64,000 bases of DNA, taken from AAA164-E04 sp014239995 (lineage in GTDB: Bacteria > Verrucomicrobiota > Verrucomicrobiia > Limisphaerales > AAA164-E04). The stretch spans positions 1 through 64,000 of the forward strand of contig JAQWLM010000042.1 in assembly GCA_029247315.1 (NCBI GenBank), in the 5' to 3' direction. This document shows, piece by piece, positions 1-8,972 of this stretch (its first letter is position 1; the number at the start of each line of letters is the position of its first letter). The notes under the pieces were generated by a model, which was given only the letters and a program-made list of their open reading frames with translations, made no database searches and was not told where the DNA came from. A program made the translations under genes and the position numbers.

Positions 1-210
1 GGGGCCTTCTTAGCTGGAGCTTTCTTAGCTGGGGCCTTCTTAGCTGGGGCCTTCTTAGCTGGAGCTTTCTTAGCTGGGGCCTTCTTAGCTGGGGCCTTCT
101 TAGCTGGAGCTTTCTTAGCTGGAGCTTTCTTAGCTGGGGCCTTCTTAGCTGGGGCCTTCTTAGCTGGAGCTTTCTTAGCTGGAGCTTTCTTAGCTGGAGC
201 TTTCTTGGCA
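1..210. repeat. 15-bp tandem minisatellite encoding KKAPA
   Basis: Fourteen 15-bp units run head to tail from base 1 to 210. Two variants, ggggccttcttagct (B) and ggagctttcttagct (A), differ at two synonymous sites. The order on the plus strand is B A B B A B B A A B B A A, then an A-like unit ending ggca. The array continues off the left edge. The mosaic of two alleles suggests repeated slippage or unequal exchange under selection for the peptide. Confidence 0.95.
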
Positions 211-491
211 GTCTTCTTTTTGGTCTTCATGGTTTGTTCTATGGGTGTTTCTTGTTTTTGTTGAGGAGCTGTCTTCTCGTGGATGATGCTTCGAACAGTA
301 TCAATTTTGCCACCCACTTTTTTCCTGGCACGACCAATGGCCGTCTGCGTTTTGTTGATGGTGTCAGCGAGAACATGACACCCTTCCCGTAAGCCTTGAG
401 TCAGTGCTGTATTTTGGTTCAACTCAATGCCACGGTCACTTAAGAACAAATCAATATGACGAAAAAGATCGCCTCGCTTTATTTTCTTCAT
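1..491 (-). CDS. Histone H1-like basic protein with KKAPA repeat tail (partial, C-terminus outside window)
   Basis: The frame is open from an ATG at 491 to the window edge, so the C-terminus is missing. The first ~87 residues form a mixed, probably helical region. It begins MKKIKRGDLFRHIDLFLSD and contains ARKKVGGKIDTVRSI. A second in-frame ATG at 230 starts MKTKKKTAKKAPAKK, and from there the protein is an uninterrupted run of the pentapeptide KKAPA, encoded by a 15-bp DNA repeat. Such Lys/Ala/Pro tails are typical of eukaryotic H1 and of bacterial H1-like (Hc1/Hc2-like, AlgP-like) nucleoid proteins, so a DNA-binding or chromatin-condensing role is inferred. The N-terminal region was not recognised, and translation from 230 would give the tail alone. 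A sigma-70-like promoter lies just upstream. Confidence 0.75.
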   Translation of the reverse strand, partial: MKKIKRGDLFRHIDLFLSDRGIELNQNTALTQGLREGCHVLADTINKTQTAIGRARKKVGGKIDTVRSIIHEKTAPQQKQETPIEQTMKTKKKTAKKAPAKKAPAKKAPAKKAPAKKAPAKKAPAKKAPAKKAPAKKAPAKKAPAKKAPAKKAPAKKAPAKKA

Positions 492-520
492 GGACTAGAT
501 TGTAAAACGATCAATCTATC

Positions 521-548
521 AACATAGCACAAAGAAAAAAATAAGCAA
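521..548 (-). promoter_or_regulatory. Sigma-70-like promoter of the H1-like gene
   Basis: Read on the minus strand, TTGCTT (548-543) is followed after 16 bp by TATGTT (526-521). The predicted start is about 20 nt upstream of the ATG at 491. The spacer is T-rich. This is a pattern match only. Confidence 0.45.
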
Positions 549-599
549 AATTACCTTGTCTAAAATGTCACCTCATGGAGTTGCCGATTGACTTGTGTC

Positions 600-2315
600 C
601 TACTTTTTAGGCAACCAAGGCCAGGGTTGCACGAACGCTCGATGCGCCCACGCTTTCCAACGTGAAGCCATCGCTTTCACCCTGTCTGGTTGTTTGTCCG
701 CAAGGTTGTTCATCTCTGAGCGGTCACGGGTGAGATTATAGAGTTCCCAAGGTTGAAGTTTACCTGTGTGCATGCTTCCCTTGCGGACAAGTTTCCATTC
801 GCCCATACGGACGGCACAGTTTGCCTCATGCTCCCAATAAAGAACGTTTCTCTCGATGCTTCCTCCGTCAAAAACTGGGGTCAGGGAATGCCCTTCCATG
901 GGGTGAATAGGTTCGTTGCGGAATGTCTCCGGGTATTGCGTTCCTGAAACCTCCACGCAGGTCGCCATGATATCGATCAGGTGGCTGGGTTGATCCCTCA
1001 GCCCGCCCCGATCCTTGATGTGAGTGGGCCAGTGTACAATCAAAGGCGTTGCAATGCCTCCTTCGTGTACCCAGTGCTTGTACTCCCTGAAAGGTGTATT
1101 GGAAACATTCGCCCAGTCACGGCCATATGCGATATAAGTGTCCTCGGGGCCCGGCATGATTCCGGGGCCACCCTGAACAGGCCTGCCATCCCGTGTTTTC
1201 ATGGGAGGCCAGAGAGTGGGTTGAAGTTCATCTTTACCCATGGGGGTTCGATCCTTCATGGAAGAAAGCCAGCGCTCGTTGATTTGCTCTCCCCTTCCGA
1301 AACCCTCGGCGCACCCTCCATTGTCCTGCAAGAACATGATCAAGGTGTTTTCCAGTGCGCCATTCGCCTCTAAGGTCTCAAGTAGTTTGCCAATGCCCTG
1401 GTCCATACGGTCTACCATGGCAGCGTAAACCTCCATGCACTTGATCTCCCATTCCTTGTTTGGAGTGTCTCTCCAACGTCCGGAAGCGGGACTCAGTTTT
1501 GTGTCAGAACCGATCAGTCCAAGCTGTTTCATGCGCTCGAAACGCTTCAATCTAACGAAGTCATAGCCGAGGTCGTAATCCCCCTTGTATTTTTTGATGT
1601 CTTCCTCCAGAGCGTGCATGGGCCAGTGCGCTGCGGTGTAGCTGACATACATGAAAAAAGGATCCTCGCCGGATTGATCAAAATGGTCCTGAAGGTAGCT
1701 AACGGCATTGTCTGTAATGGCGTCTGTGTAGTAGAACCGCTGTGGCTGGTAGAGTGTGTCGTTTTCTGGGGTGATGAAGGTGTTCTGGCGACACAGTGTA
1801 TTCGGGTCGTAGAAACTACCCGCTCCAATAATCGTGCCGTAAAATTTTTCGAAACCACGCTGAAGAGGCCAGTTATCCTTGGGACCCGTAGGACTGGTGT
1901 GTGTAGTCACATGCCACTTGCCGCTCATGTAGGTGTGGTATCCTGTAGGTGCCAAGGCCTCAGCCAAGGTGACGCAATGTCTGTTGAGCTCCGGTTGATA
2001 TCCCGGCAATCCCCTGTCTCCAAGCATGTGTCCCACCCCCGTTTGATGCGCGTATAGTCCGGTTAAAAGCGAGGCACGCGTAGGGCAGCACCTTGCTCCA
2101 TTGTAGAATTGGGTGAATCGCAGACCATCTGCCGCCATGCGATCAAGGTTGGGTGTGCGGATTTCCCCCCCGTAGCAACCGATGTCGGAATAGCCCATGT
2201 CGTCGGACATGATGAGAAGGATGTTCGGGCGAGCCTCTGCCAGGATGATGGGCAGAAGGGTCAGGCATAACGTGAGGTGAAATCTCATCAAACCAATGTT
2301 TCCTCGTTGTCTCAT
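600..2315 (-). CDS. Secreted arylsulfatase (type I, formylglycine sulfatase family)
   Basis: Predicted to hydrolyse sulfate esters, probably of algal or other polysaccharides, outside the cytoplasm. The protein has an N-terminal signal peptide (RFHLTLCLTLLPIILAEA) followed at once by the sulfatase opening RPNILLIMSDDMGYSDIG, whose DD pair binds calcium. The catalytic signature CxPxR is present as C76-C-P-T-R80 followed by ASLLTG; C76 would be converted to formylglycine by a maturase encoded elsewhere. SGKWH (Lys/His) and the distal DNGG motif are also visible. Its 571 residues are normal for the family. The second ATG at 2288 gives a cleaner signal peptide than the first at 2315. It is transcribed toward the H1-like gene and is not closely linked to the next gene. 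Substrate specificity cannot be told from the sequence. Confidence 0.93.
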   Translation of the reverse strand: MRQRGNIGLMRFHLTLCLTLLPIILAEARPNILLIMSDDMGYSDIGCYGGEIRTPNLDRMAADGLRFTQFYNGARCCPTRASLLTGLYAHQTGVGHMLGDRGLPGYQPELNRHCVTLAEALAPTGYHTYMSGKWHVTTHTSPTGPKDNWPLQRGFEKFYGTIIGAGSFYDPNTLCRQNTFITPENDTLYQPQRFYYTDAITDNAVSYLQDHFDQSGEDPFFMYVSYTAAHWPMHALEEDIKKYKGDYDLGYDFVRLKRFERMKQLGLIGSDTKLSPASGRWRDTPNKEWEIKCMEVYAAMVDRMDQGIGKLLETLEANGALENTLIMFLQDNGGCAEGFGRGEQINERWLSSMKDRTPMGKDELQPTLWPPMKTRDGRPVQGGPGIMPGPEDTYIAYGRDWANVSNTPFREYKHWVHEGGIATPLIVHWPTHIKDRGGLRDQPSHLIDIMATCVEVSGTQYPETFRNEPIHPMEGHSLTPVFDGGSIERNVLYWEHEANCAVRMGEWKLVRKGSMHTGKLQPWELYNLTRDRSEMNNLADKQPDRVKAMASRWKAWAHRAFVQPWPWLPKK

Positions 2316-2470
2316 GAATCAAGTGGTCGCATTATGGAATGCAAGCATGGGCCCGTAAAGTAATAAGTCCCCCCGGGAACACTTAAGCATTGCAGTTCCT
2401 CGTGAGTTACGGCAAATAAACGGGCCTGTCTTATTCAGGACAAGAATCATTTTAAATAGACCGACAGCTC

Positions 2471-3136
2471 ATGGCTAAGAATCAGTTGACCGAAAAGGAA
2501 GTGGTGGAATTACTGCAGTCCGTGCTTTCCAAGACGATGGAAGATACCCACTTGGCACAGAAGATACTCGATGGTATCCGAGGTGAGATGGAGCGAAAAA
2601 AACAGGCACAAGCTTTCCAGGAATTCTGTCGTCGATGCCCATTGCCCAACCTTGAGGATGGCACCTTGAAAGAGGTGACACAGCGCTTTGAGGAAACCTT
2701 TGGTCGCGATTTGATTGATTTTGTCGTTGATGAAAAAGACAATACCTTAAACGTCGAACTCAATGTTCCAAATGGTCCATTGGTCAGTTCCATTGAAATC
2801 AATGATCTGCCCCTTCACGAGCAGGAAATGGAGCCAGAGGTGAAGGTCAAGTATGTTCCTTTTCCGGTCGCATTGCCGGGTGATCCTGAACTGGTTTGGA
2901 CGCTTGCCAAGCGGGAAACCATGACCCCTGACGAGGCGGCGCGCGCCTTGCACGAGGCACAGGTTGAATTCTGGGAATCCAAAAGTGGGCAACTTCAGTT
3001 GCGCAAGGGTGCCGAGCGCATTTTTTCGGAATTCATACTACGCGTTCCTGCGAAGTTCCTCACCGAACTGGGCCTGAAACGACACTACAAGGATCCGGAG
3101 CCTGTCAAGGTGTTGCGTAAGTCCATCCCCGGTTGA
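2471..3136 (+). CDS. Conserved-looking protein of unknown function (221 aa)
   Basis: Not recognised. A soluble, acidic-to-neutral protein with no signal peptide or membrane segment. The N-terminus (NQLTEKEVVELLQSVLSKT) looks helical and the first half is charged. The centre has alternating hydrophobic patterns suggesting beta strands (LIDFVVDEKDNTLNVELNV). A C-terminal part is rich in Lys/Arg. It starts with ATG after a weak purine-rich stretch and stands alone between two minus-strand genes; it converges with the glycosidase-like gene that ends at 3196. Codon use resembles that of the neighbours, so it is probably a real gene. Confidence 0.7.
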   Translation: MAKNQLTEKEVVELLQSVLSKTMEDTHLAQKILDGIRGEMERKKQAQAFQEFCRRCPLPNLEDGTLKEVTQRFEETFGRDLIDFVVDEKDNTLNVELNVPNGPLVSSIEINDLPLHEQEMEPEVKVKYVPFPVALPGDPELVWTLAKRETMTPDEAARALHEAQVEFWESKSGQLQLRKGAERIFSEFILRVPAKFLTELGLKRHYKDPEPVKVLRKSIPG

Positions 3137-3195
3137 TTAAAGATGGCATGCGCCAGTCGTTGTGGGCTATGCCTGTCAATGTCGCGCTTGCCCGA

Positions 3196-5835
3196 CTACT
3201 CTACCAGGATCGCCTTCAGATCTACAAAATCCCTGCCCTTCTGTATGCCCGTGGCCAGCGAAGGATCCGTGGTAAAGACCTTGACCGTGTCGCCCTGGAT
3301 GCGAGTGATGATGGTGCCGTCCTCAGGTCTCTGGACTTCGTTTCCGTAGAGAAGATGCAACCGCCTTCCATTAAGTAGCTCCAGTCCCTTTACCTCGACA
3401 GCCAAGTGTCGGTGGGAGTCCTTATTGACCACAATCAGTACACTGTGACCATCCCTATGGCATTGAATGGCTTTTACCCCATTCCCCTTTGGTTCAAATA
3501 GATCTGGGATCACGTGAGCGGCGAGTGGCGTGATGTTGTCTTCATGAAGAAAGGTGGCGATGGCTGCAATCTCGGAGGTGAGTGCGTAAAGGGATTGTCG
3601 GAAATCTGCGTCGTCGATTGTCTCAGTGCCCCAGTAGAGCAGGCCCCGGGCGCCGTGTACAATGGCGTCGTAGGCCATGAAACGTGATTGGGCGAAACTG
3701 GGGTAAAGCCTTTTGCGATCCTGATGGATGGTATGCCATGAAAAGCCCTGCAAGACCATCCATACGGGACGACCCTTGCCGATGGCATCCCATCGCTCCA
3801 CGAGTCGTCCCGTGCTTTGCAGGTCTGTTCCCGCGGCACGGACGGCATAATAATCACAGCCGATGATATCGATGTCATCCACGTAGCCGCGTGCATAAGA
3901 GGCATCGCTGTCTGCGGCCTCGTTGATCCAGAAAGGCCTTCCCTTGGGATCGTTTCTCTTGAGCCACTGAATGCTTGTACGCATGCGTGCCATGAGGTCG
4001 TTGCCGACCGATGCAGCGTAGTTGACTGCAATGGGCAGTTGATTGTTCCAGTCCTCACGGGTGAATCCGGCCCGTTCCTTGAGAAAACTATAGGCGGTGA
4101 AGGTCCATACGATTTCGTCGGGACCTTCCCAGATTGCCAGTGCGGGGTGATTCCAGAGTGTCGCGGCTCGCTGTCGCAGCTCATCGGTCAGACCGTCCTG
4201 TACGCTCATGGAGACCCAAGCTCTCATTCCGAGTTCTCCCACACGATCGAGCTGTTCCAGGTTGCCGCAACGTACCAGGTTGACGCCTGCCTGCGCCATG
4301 TCCAGGAGGGTGTCTGGATCGGCTGGATACTCGTAAAAACCGATAGGAAAGGTCGTGTCGCTCCAGTCAGGCTCTTTTGTGCCACTGGAGACCGGAAGGA
4401 TTCCGAGGTCAAAGTCTGAGGGAATATCGATCCACTCCGTCTCAGAAACCCAGAAGCGTAAGATCCTGCTTTCAGGCCCAAAATGGTTGCATTTTACCAA
4501 TACCTTGTTTTTAAGCCGAAGTCCGGAAATGACCGTCCCAACATCCCCAGGCACGTGCTGCTCGACGGGAATTCCATTTAGAATGTAATCAGAGAATTCC
4601 ATGGAAGCACGGTAGACCTTGTGAACAAGATGCACTTCCTTCGACAATTCTTCCTGCAGGCACCACAGGAAGAACGTGTCATGTCCGCGCAGTAAAAGAT
4701 GCCAAAGCAACGCTTGATACCCTGTTTCCGAAAATGGTATCAGCGGGTCGGATGGGGGGGGCGGCGGTGCGGTGGTATGCCAGTGAACGAATGGAACCGA
4801 TGGGATATGCGAAGGAGTGTGCGCACTTGCATTGGAGGCAACCTTGAGCATGTGATAAAACCAGCGATAATCGGTTTCCTCAAAAGGTAGTGACTTGAAG
4901 ATATCGTGCCATGTGTACACGACAGGCATGGCCAAGGTATAGGCGGAGGATTCAAACTCCTCCACCCATTCGCGGTGTTTGGTTTGATGTTCGGTGATAA
5001 AGGGTGCTTCTTCAGGTAATTTTTCGAAATAATCATACCAGTAGCGGTATCCATCATGTGGTGCCACGGCATAGTTCCCAACGAGTGCGTTGGGAAAATG
5101 ATTCAGTACCGGTTGCGAGAACATACGCTGTTGCATGTTGCTGCGTAGTTTTCTCAAAATCGTCTGGAAGGTCCGGAAGTCCGTGTTTGCGGGCAAGTTT
5201 TGCTGACACCGATCACAGCGCTTTGACTGTGACCAGGCACCGTTCCATTCCATGGGGCCATCGATCTCCCAGTCGGCAAATATGAAATCCACCTGGAGTC
5301 CAGCGCGTTGATAGGCATCCACAAAGCGATGGATACGATTTTGAATCACCGGAATACGGTGTTCGAGGGCGAATGGACACCCCGTTTTGGGACCGAATGA
5401 AGTATCCCAGAAGGCCCTGCCATCCGAGTCAACATGGGCGGTCGTGCTGGTTCCATCAAAAAGGGCATGCAGGCAGGCATTGGCGTTGACGTTGATGCGC
5501 AGTCCCAGTGACCGCTGCATGCGTGCAATACGCAAACCCTCAGCGAGGGATTTTTCGAAATCCTGATGATTCCAGTTGACGCAATAGGCGATGCCACGCT
5601 TTTCAAGATCAGCCAGGATCTGGCGACTTTGAAAGTCGGATACATGCTGTAGCGTATTGTGGATTGGCCAGAGGTAGAGAGGTAACCTTTCAAGGCGTGG
5701 GTGTTCCAGAGGATACGTGTTATCCAGGACGGTTTTCAGGGCCGAAGGTATCTCAGGTTCCACCTGGGCCTGCATGTGCCCGTAGAGTCCAGTCCAGACC
5801 AAAGTTACGATCAAGTATTTCTGTTTCAATTGCAT
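3196..5835 (-). CDS. Secreted two-domain glycosidase-like protein (tandem TIM-barrel architecture)
   Basis: 879 residues with an N-terminal signal peptide (YLIVTLVWTGLYGHMQAQ). The first half (about 40-470) looks like a TIM barrel, with strand-like segments such as DFIFADWEIDG and a CDRCQQ cysteine pair. A beta-rich linker follows. The second half (about 500-790) looks like another barrel with AIWEGPDEIVW, PFWINEAADSD and ARGLLYWGTE, patterns seen around the acid/base and nucleophile of clan GH-A hydrolases. A C-terminal beta domain closes the protein. No exact GH family is assigned. It starts 5 bp after the end of the DUF1501 gene and is the last gene of a three-gene minus-strand operon. A polysaccharide-degradation role is inferred from fold hints and context. 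Confidence 0.6.
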   Translation of the reverse strand: MQLKQKYLIVTLVWTGLYGHMQAQVEPEIPSALKTVLDNTYPLEHPRLERLPLYLWPIHNTLQHVSDFQSRQILADLEKRGIAYCVNWNHQDFEKSLAEGLRIARMQRSLGLRINVNANACLHALFDGTSTTAHVDSDGRAFWDTSFGPKTGCPFALEHRIPVIQNRIHRFVDAYQRAGLQVDFIFADWEIDGPMEWNGAWSQSKRCDRCQQNLPANTDFRTFQTILRKLRSNMQQRMFSQPVLNHFPNALVGNYAVAPHDGYRYWYDYFEKLPEEAPFITEHQTKHREWVEEFESSAYTLAMPVVYTWHDIFKSLPFEETDYRWFYHMLKVASNASAHTPSHIPSVPFVHWHTTAPPPPPSDPLIPFSETGYQALLWHLLLRGHDTFFLWCLQEELSKEVHLVHKVYRASMEFSDYILNGIPVEQHVPGDVGTVISGLRLKNKVLVKCNHFGPESRILRFWVSETEWIDIPSDFDLGILPVSSGTKEPDWSDTTFPIGFYEYPADPDTLLDMAQAGVNLVRCGNLEQLDRVGELGMRAWVSMSVQDGLTDELRQRAATLWNHPALAIWEGPDEIVWTFTAYSFLKERAGFTREDWNNQLPIAVNYAASVGNDLMARMRTSIQWLKRNDPKGRPFWINEAADSDASYARGYVDDIDIIGCDYYAVRAAGTDLQSTGRLVERWDAIGKGRPVWMVLQGFSWHTIHQDRKRLYPSFAQSRFMAYDAIVHGARGLLYWGTETIDDADFRQSLYALTSEIAAIATFLHEDNITPLAAHVIPDLFEPKGNGVKAIQCHRDGHSVLIVVNKDSHRHLAVEVKGLELLNGRRLHLLYGNEVQRPEDGTIITRIQGDTVKVFTTDPSLATGIQKGRDFVDLKAILVE

Positions 5836-5840
5836 GACAT

Positions 5841-7334
5841 TTAATGAGGTGTTTTGATGATTCCATGAATAACCTGCGCTTCCTCCTCCACACCGGTGAG
5901 GCGTTGATCCAGTCCACCGTAGGAAAAGGTCAAGGACCTGTGATCCATGCCCATCTGATGGAGTATCGTGGCATGGAGGTCACGAAGGTGGTGGGGATGC
6001 ACCACGGCGCGTTCTCCCATCTCGTCGGTGGCACCGTAGGAGCTGCCTGCCTTGACGCCGCCGCCTGCCATCCAGTAGGTAAAGCCCAACGGGTTATGAT
6101 CCCTTCCTCCCGCCTTGCCGCCCGTGTTAAAGGTTTCCGATACGGGTTGACGTCCAAACTCACCTCCCCATACCACCAGCGTTTCCTCAAGGAGGCCCCT
6201 TTGATCGAGGTCCTGGAGGAGTCCGGCGATGGGGCGATCAATTTCAGGACAATGGATGGCCAGGTTTTCCTCGATACCGTGATGACCATCCCAGGAATTC
6301 TGTCCACCGGCAGCACCTCCTCCCGAATAGATCTGTATGAAGCGAACACCACGTTCAACCAGTCGCCGAGCCATCAGGCATTGTTTGCCGAAGGGGGCGG
6401 AACCTACCGACAGCTTGTGCGGTCCCCTTGATTCCCGAGTGCCGTAGATGGCATGGATACTGTCGGGTTCCTGGCGGAGATCCAATGCTTCCGGCGCGGT
6501 CATTTGCAATCGAAAGGCAAGTTCATAACTTTCAATGCGCGCCTCCAATTCCGACGCATCCCTGCGGGTTTTTGAATGGCCTTGGTTCAGAAACTGGATC
6601 AGGTCGATCTGTTCCCGCTGCATGTCTCGAGTCGTGCCGGGTGGTGGTTCCAAATGAGGGATGGGGGGGCTTGTTTCGCGGAGAACCGTTCCCTGATAGG
6701 CGGCGGGCATGTAACCGTTGGACCAGTTTGGGGAACCGGTGGTGGGACCACCCCTTGGATCGAGCATGACCACATAGGAGGGGAGATTGCGATTCATGCT
6801 TCCGAGACCATAATTGATCCATGTACCAAGTGATGGATGCCCCTGGATGGCCCTCCCGGTATTCATGTTCAGCAGTGCGGAACCGTGCGCGAATGAGTCA
6901 CTCTGAAGGGAATGGATCACGGCCAGCTTGTCCATGTGGTGGGATAGATGAGGGAGGGCGTCCGAACACCACAGTCCGGATTGTCCGTGTTGGGCAAAGG
7001 TTCGGCGGCTTGCCTGTAGTTTTGCCTCCGTCAGTGTGTTTCGACGGAATTCGTTTTGAAAGGACTGTCCATCGTGTTTTTGAAGTTCAGGCTTGTAGTC
7101 AAAAAGGTCTAATTGTGACGGTCCTCCGAACATGAACAGGAAAATGCAGGACTTCGCTTTGGGGGCGATATGTGCAAGCGGAACATTTGCCGCACGGATG
7201 CTGGAGGTTTCAGATTGTAGCATCCCGTGCAGTGCCATGGATCCGAATCCTGCCCCCAGGCTATGCAGGAAGCCACGGCGGGATCCCGGCTGTAAGGCCG
7301 GAGCGTGTTCGGAGTAGGAGGGGATGTGAGGCAT
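5841..7334 (-). CDS. DUF1501 family protein (Tat-exported, sulfatase-fold-like)
   Basis: 497 residues. The N-terminus carries a twin-arginine-like signal (SRRGFLHSLGAGFGSMALHG) and then the family's typical AKSCIFLFMFGGPSQLDLFDYKP. DUF1501 proteins are abundant in Planctomycetes and Verrucomicrobia and share the alkaline-phosphatase/sulfatase fold. Further family-like segments are QIYSGGGAAGGQNSWDGH and VVWGGEFGRQP near the metal site. The gene lies between a DUF1549/DUF1553 gene and a glycosidase-like gene with short gaps, the usual partnership for these families. The biochemical role of DUF1501 is not established; action in the periplasm is inferred from the signal. Confidence 0.92.
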   Translation of the reverse strand: MPHIPSYSEHAPALQPGSRRGFLHSLGAGFGSMALHGMLQSETSSIRAANVPLAHIAPKAKSCIFLFMFGGPSQLDLFDYKPELQKHDGQSFQNEFRRNTLTEAKLQASRRTFAQHGQSGLWCSDALPHLSHHMDKLAVIHSLQSDSFAHGSALLNMNTGRAIQGHPSLGTWINYGLGSMNRNLPSYVVMLDPRGGPTTGSPNWSNGYMPAAYQGTVLRETSPPIPHLEPPPGTTRDMQREQIDLIQFLNQGHSKTRRDASELEARIESYELAFRLQMTAPEALDLRQEPDSIHAIYGTRESRGPHKLSVGSAPFGKQCLMARRLVERGVRFIQIYSGGGAAGGQNSWDGHHGIEENLAIHCPEIDRPIAGLLQDLDQRGLLEETLVVWGGEFGRQPVSETFNTGGKAGGRDHNPLGFTYWMAGGGVKAGSSYGATDEMGERAVVHPHHLRDLHATILHQMGMDHRSLTFSYGGLDQRLTGVEEEAQVIHGIIKTPH

Positions 7335-7348
7335 GTGATTCCTGGGCG

Positions 7349-8962
7349 TCAGTCAATCATGACGGTTTCATTTGCATTCAACAGGGCAAGGCAGAGATGA
7401 ATCATTGCCTCTTTCTCAGGTTTCCTGTTTCCGGTAGCTCTTAATCGATATGCCTGTTGCTCCAGTAAGTGTCGGCAGGCCCGGGTTTCTTCGGGGGTGG
7501 CTTCTCGCTGCCAGACGATATGGAAAATGTTTTCCAGGGAACGGGTGCGTTGCGCGAGCCCGCTGGCCCTTGCTTGCATGAAGGGGGCATTCAGGAGCAT
7601 CAAGGCCTGGGGAGCCACCGTGGTGACGGCGCGTTTGCCGAGAGAAAAGGAAACATGGGAAGCATCAAAAGCTTCCAGCATCGGCAGGGGCAGAGCTCGT
7701 TTGGCATAGACGTAGATGCTGCGGCGGTTTTGTTCCTCCAGTGGGCTTTTTCCCCAGCCCTTGTTGGCACTGTCCTGGGTATGGTGTATCTCCACCGGAA
7801 GGGATGGGAAGACACTGGGACCATGTTGTTTGAGGTTCAAATCACCGCTGAAGGAAAGCATGGCATCGCGCAGTACTTCGGCATCCATACGGCGGATCTG
7901 TTGCTTCCAGAACAAGTGATTGGATGGATCTTTTTTCCTGGCCTTGAGCTGGTCGGATCGTGAGGACATGCGGTAAGCTCGACTGGTCATGATGTAATGA
8001 TGCATTCCCTTGAGGCGCCAACCGCCCTGCATGAATTTCCAGGCGAGATGATCCAGCAGTTCGGGGTGCGAGGCCCCAGAGCCGGAGGCTCCAAAGTCGT
8101 TTGGAGTGGAGACGATACCCTTTCCAAAATGATGTTGCCACAGACGGTTGACCATCACGCGAGCTGTCATGGGGTTCTGTTTTCTCGTGAGCCAGTTTGC
8201 AAGTGCCACCCTTGAGTTGGATACGGAGGAGGGGGTCGAGTCCAGCATCGCAGGAAAGCCCGCCACGACTTTCTCGCCGGGGGATTGCGGATCCCCACGC
8301 TTGAGCCGGTGCGTCGTCATACGGGCCACGTCTTGACGGTCGGTGATTGCCAGTGCCTTTTCAAACGGAGGATGCGCTCTCCTGATTTCCTCCAGCCGGG
8401 ATTTCAAAGCCGGTTTTTCCTGATCCGAAGCCTGATCTATCTGTTTTTCCAGGGTGTCGATGCGTTGCTTTTGACGAAGCCTCCATGCCTCCTGTTGCCC
8501 GGGCAGGGCTAGCGGTTGCGTGATCGCTCCATAAGCACGGGATCCTCCACCGCTGTGTGGGCGTCCGTAGGGCTCGATGGAGTGGATGAAATCCAGTAAC
8601 TGGTAATATTCAGTCTGCTGCATGGGATCAAACTTGTGATCGTGGCAGCGTGCACATTGAACGGTGATGCCCATGAAGGCGGCACCGATGGTGGACAGAA
8701 TGTCATCGAGTGTATCGTAATCTGCTTGAAGAGCATCGTCGGGCTCATCATCGTAGACATGCAGGCGATAAAACCCGGTGGCCACAAGTGCCTCCAATGA
8801 CTTGGGGAACATCAGGTCTCCTGCCACCTGTTCCTTGATGAAGCGGTCGTAGGGCTTGTCTTCATTCAGGGACTGGATGATGTAATCCCTGTAGCGCCAG
8901 GCCTCAGGTTTGGGACCGTCACGTTCATAGCCGTTTGTTTCGGCAAAACGCACAATATCCAA
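7349..8962 (-). CDS. DUF1549/DUF1553 protein, C-terminal portion (separated from its N-terminus by a frameshift)
   Basis: This frame carries the end of DUF1549 (WLDIVRFAETNGYERDG..., then CARCHDHKFDPM, a CxxCH site) and the whole DUF1553 domain (SRVALANWLTRKQNPMTARV, RLWQHHFGKGIVSTPNDFG). In intact PVC proteins these follow one another in a single chain exported to the periplasm. Here the reading frame is left by a one-base deletion near 8974, so this ORF has no signal peptide or natural start; the first ATG in the frame lies inside the domain. It ends 14 bp before the DUF1501 start. DUF1549/1553 proteins are thought to be secreted cytochrome-associated proteins; their exact function is unknown. 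Confidence 0.85.
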   Translation of the reverse strand: MDIVRFAETNGYERDGPKPEAWRYRDYIIQSLNEDKPYDRFIKEQVAGDLMFPKSLEALVATGFYRLHVYDDEPDDALQADYDTLDDILSTIGAAFMGITVQCARCHDHKFDPMQQTEYYQLLDFIHSIEPYGRPHSGGGSRAYGAITQPLALPGQQEAWRLRQKQRIDTLEKQIDQASDQEKPALKSRLEEIRRAHPPFEKALAITDRQDVARMTTHRLKRGDPQSPGEKVVAGFPAMLDSTPSSVSNSRVALANWLTRKQNPMTARVMVNRLWQHHFGKGIVSTPNDFGASGSGASHPELLDHLAWKFMQGGWRLKGMHHYIMTSRAYRMSSRSDQLKARKKDPSNHLFWKQQIRRMDAEVLRDAMLSFSGDLNLKQHGPSVFPSLPVEIHHTQDSANKGWGKSPLEEQNRRSIYVYAKRALPLPMLEAFDASHVSFSLGKRAVTTVAPQALMLLNAPFMQARASGLAQRTRSLENIFHIVWQREATPEETRACRHLLEQQAYRLRATGNRKPEKEAMIHLCLALLNANETVMID

Positions 8963-8972
8963 CCAATGGCTT

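Noticed and set aside
1..210. Tandem repeat as a CRISPR array.
   Set aside because: Units are 15 bp, contiguous with no spacers, and encode an in-frame KKAPA peptide.
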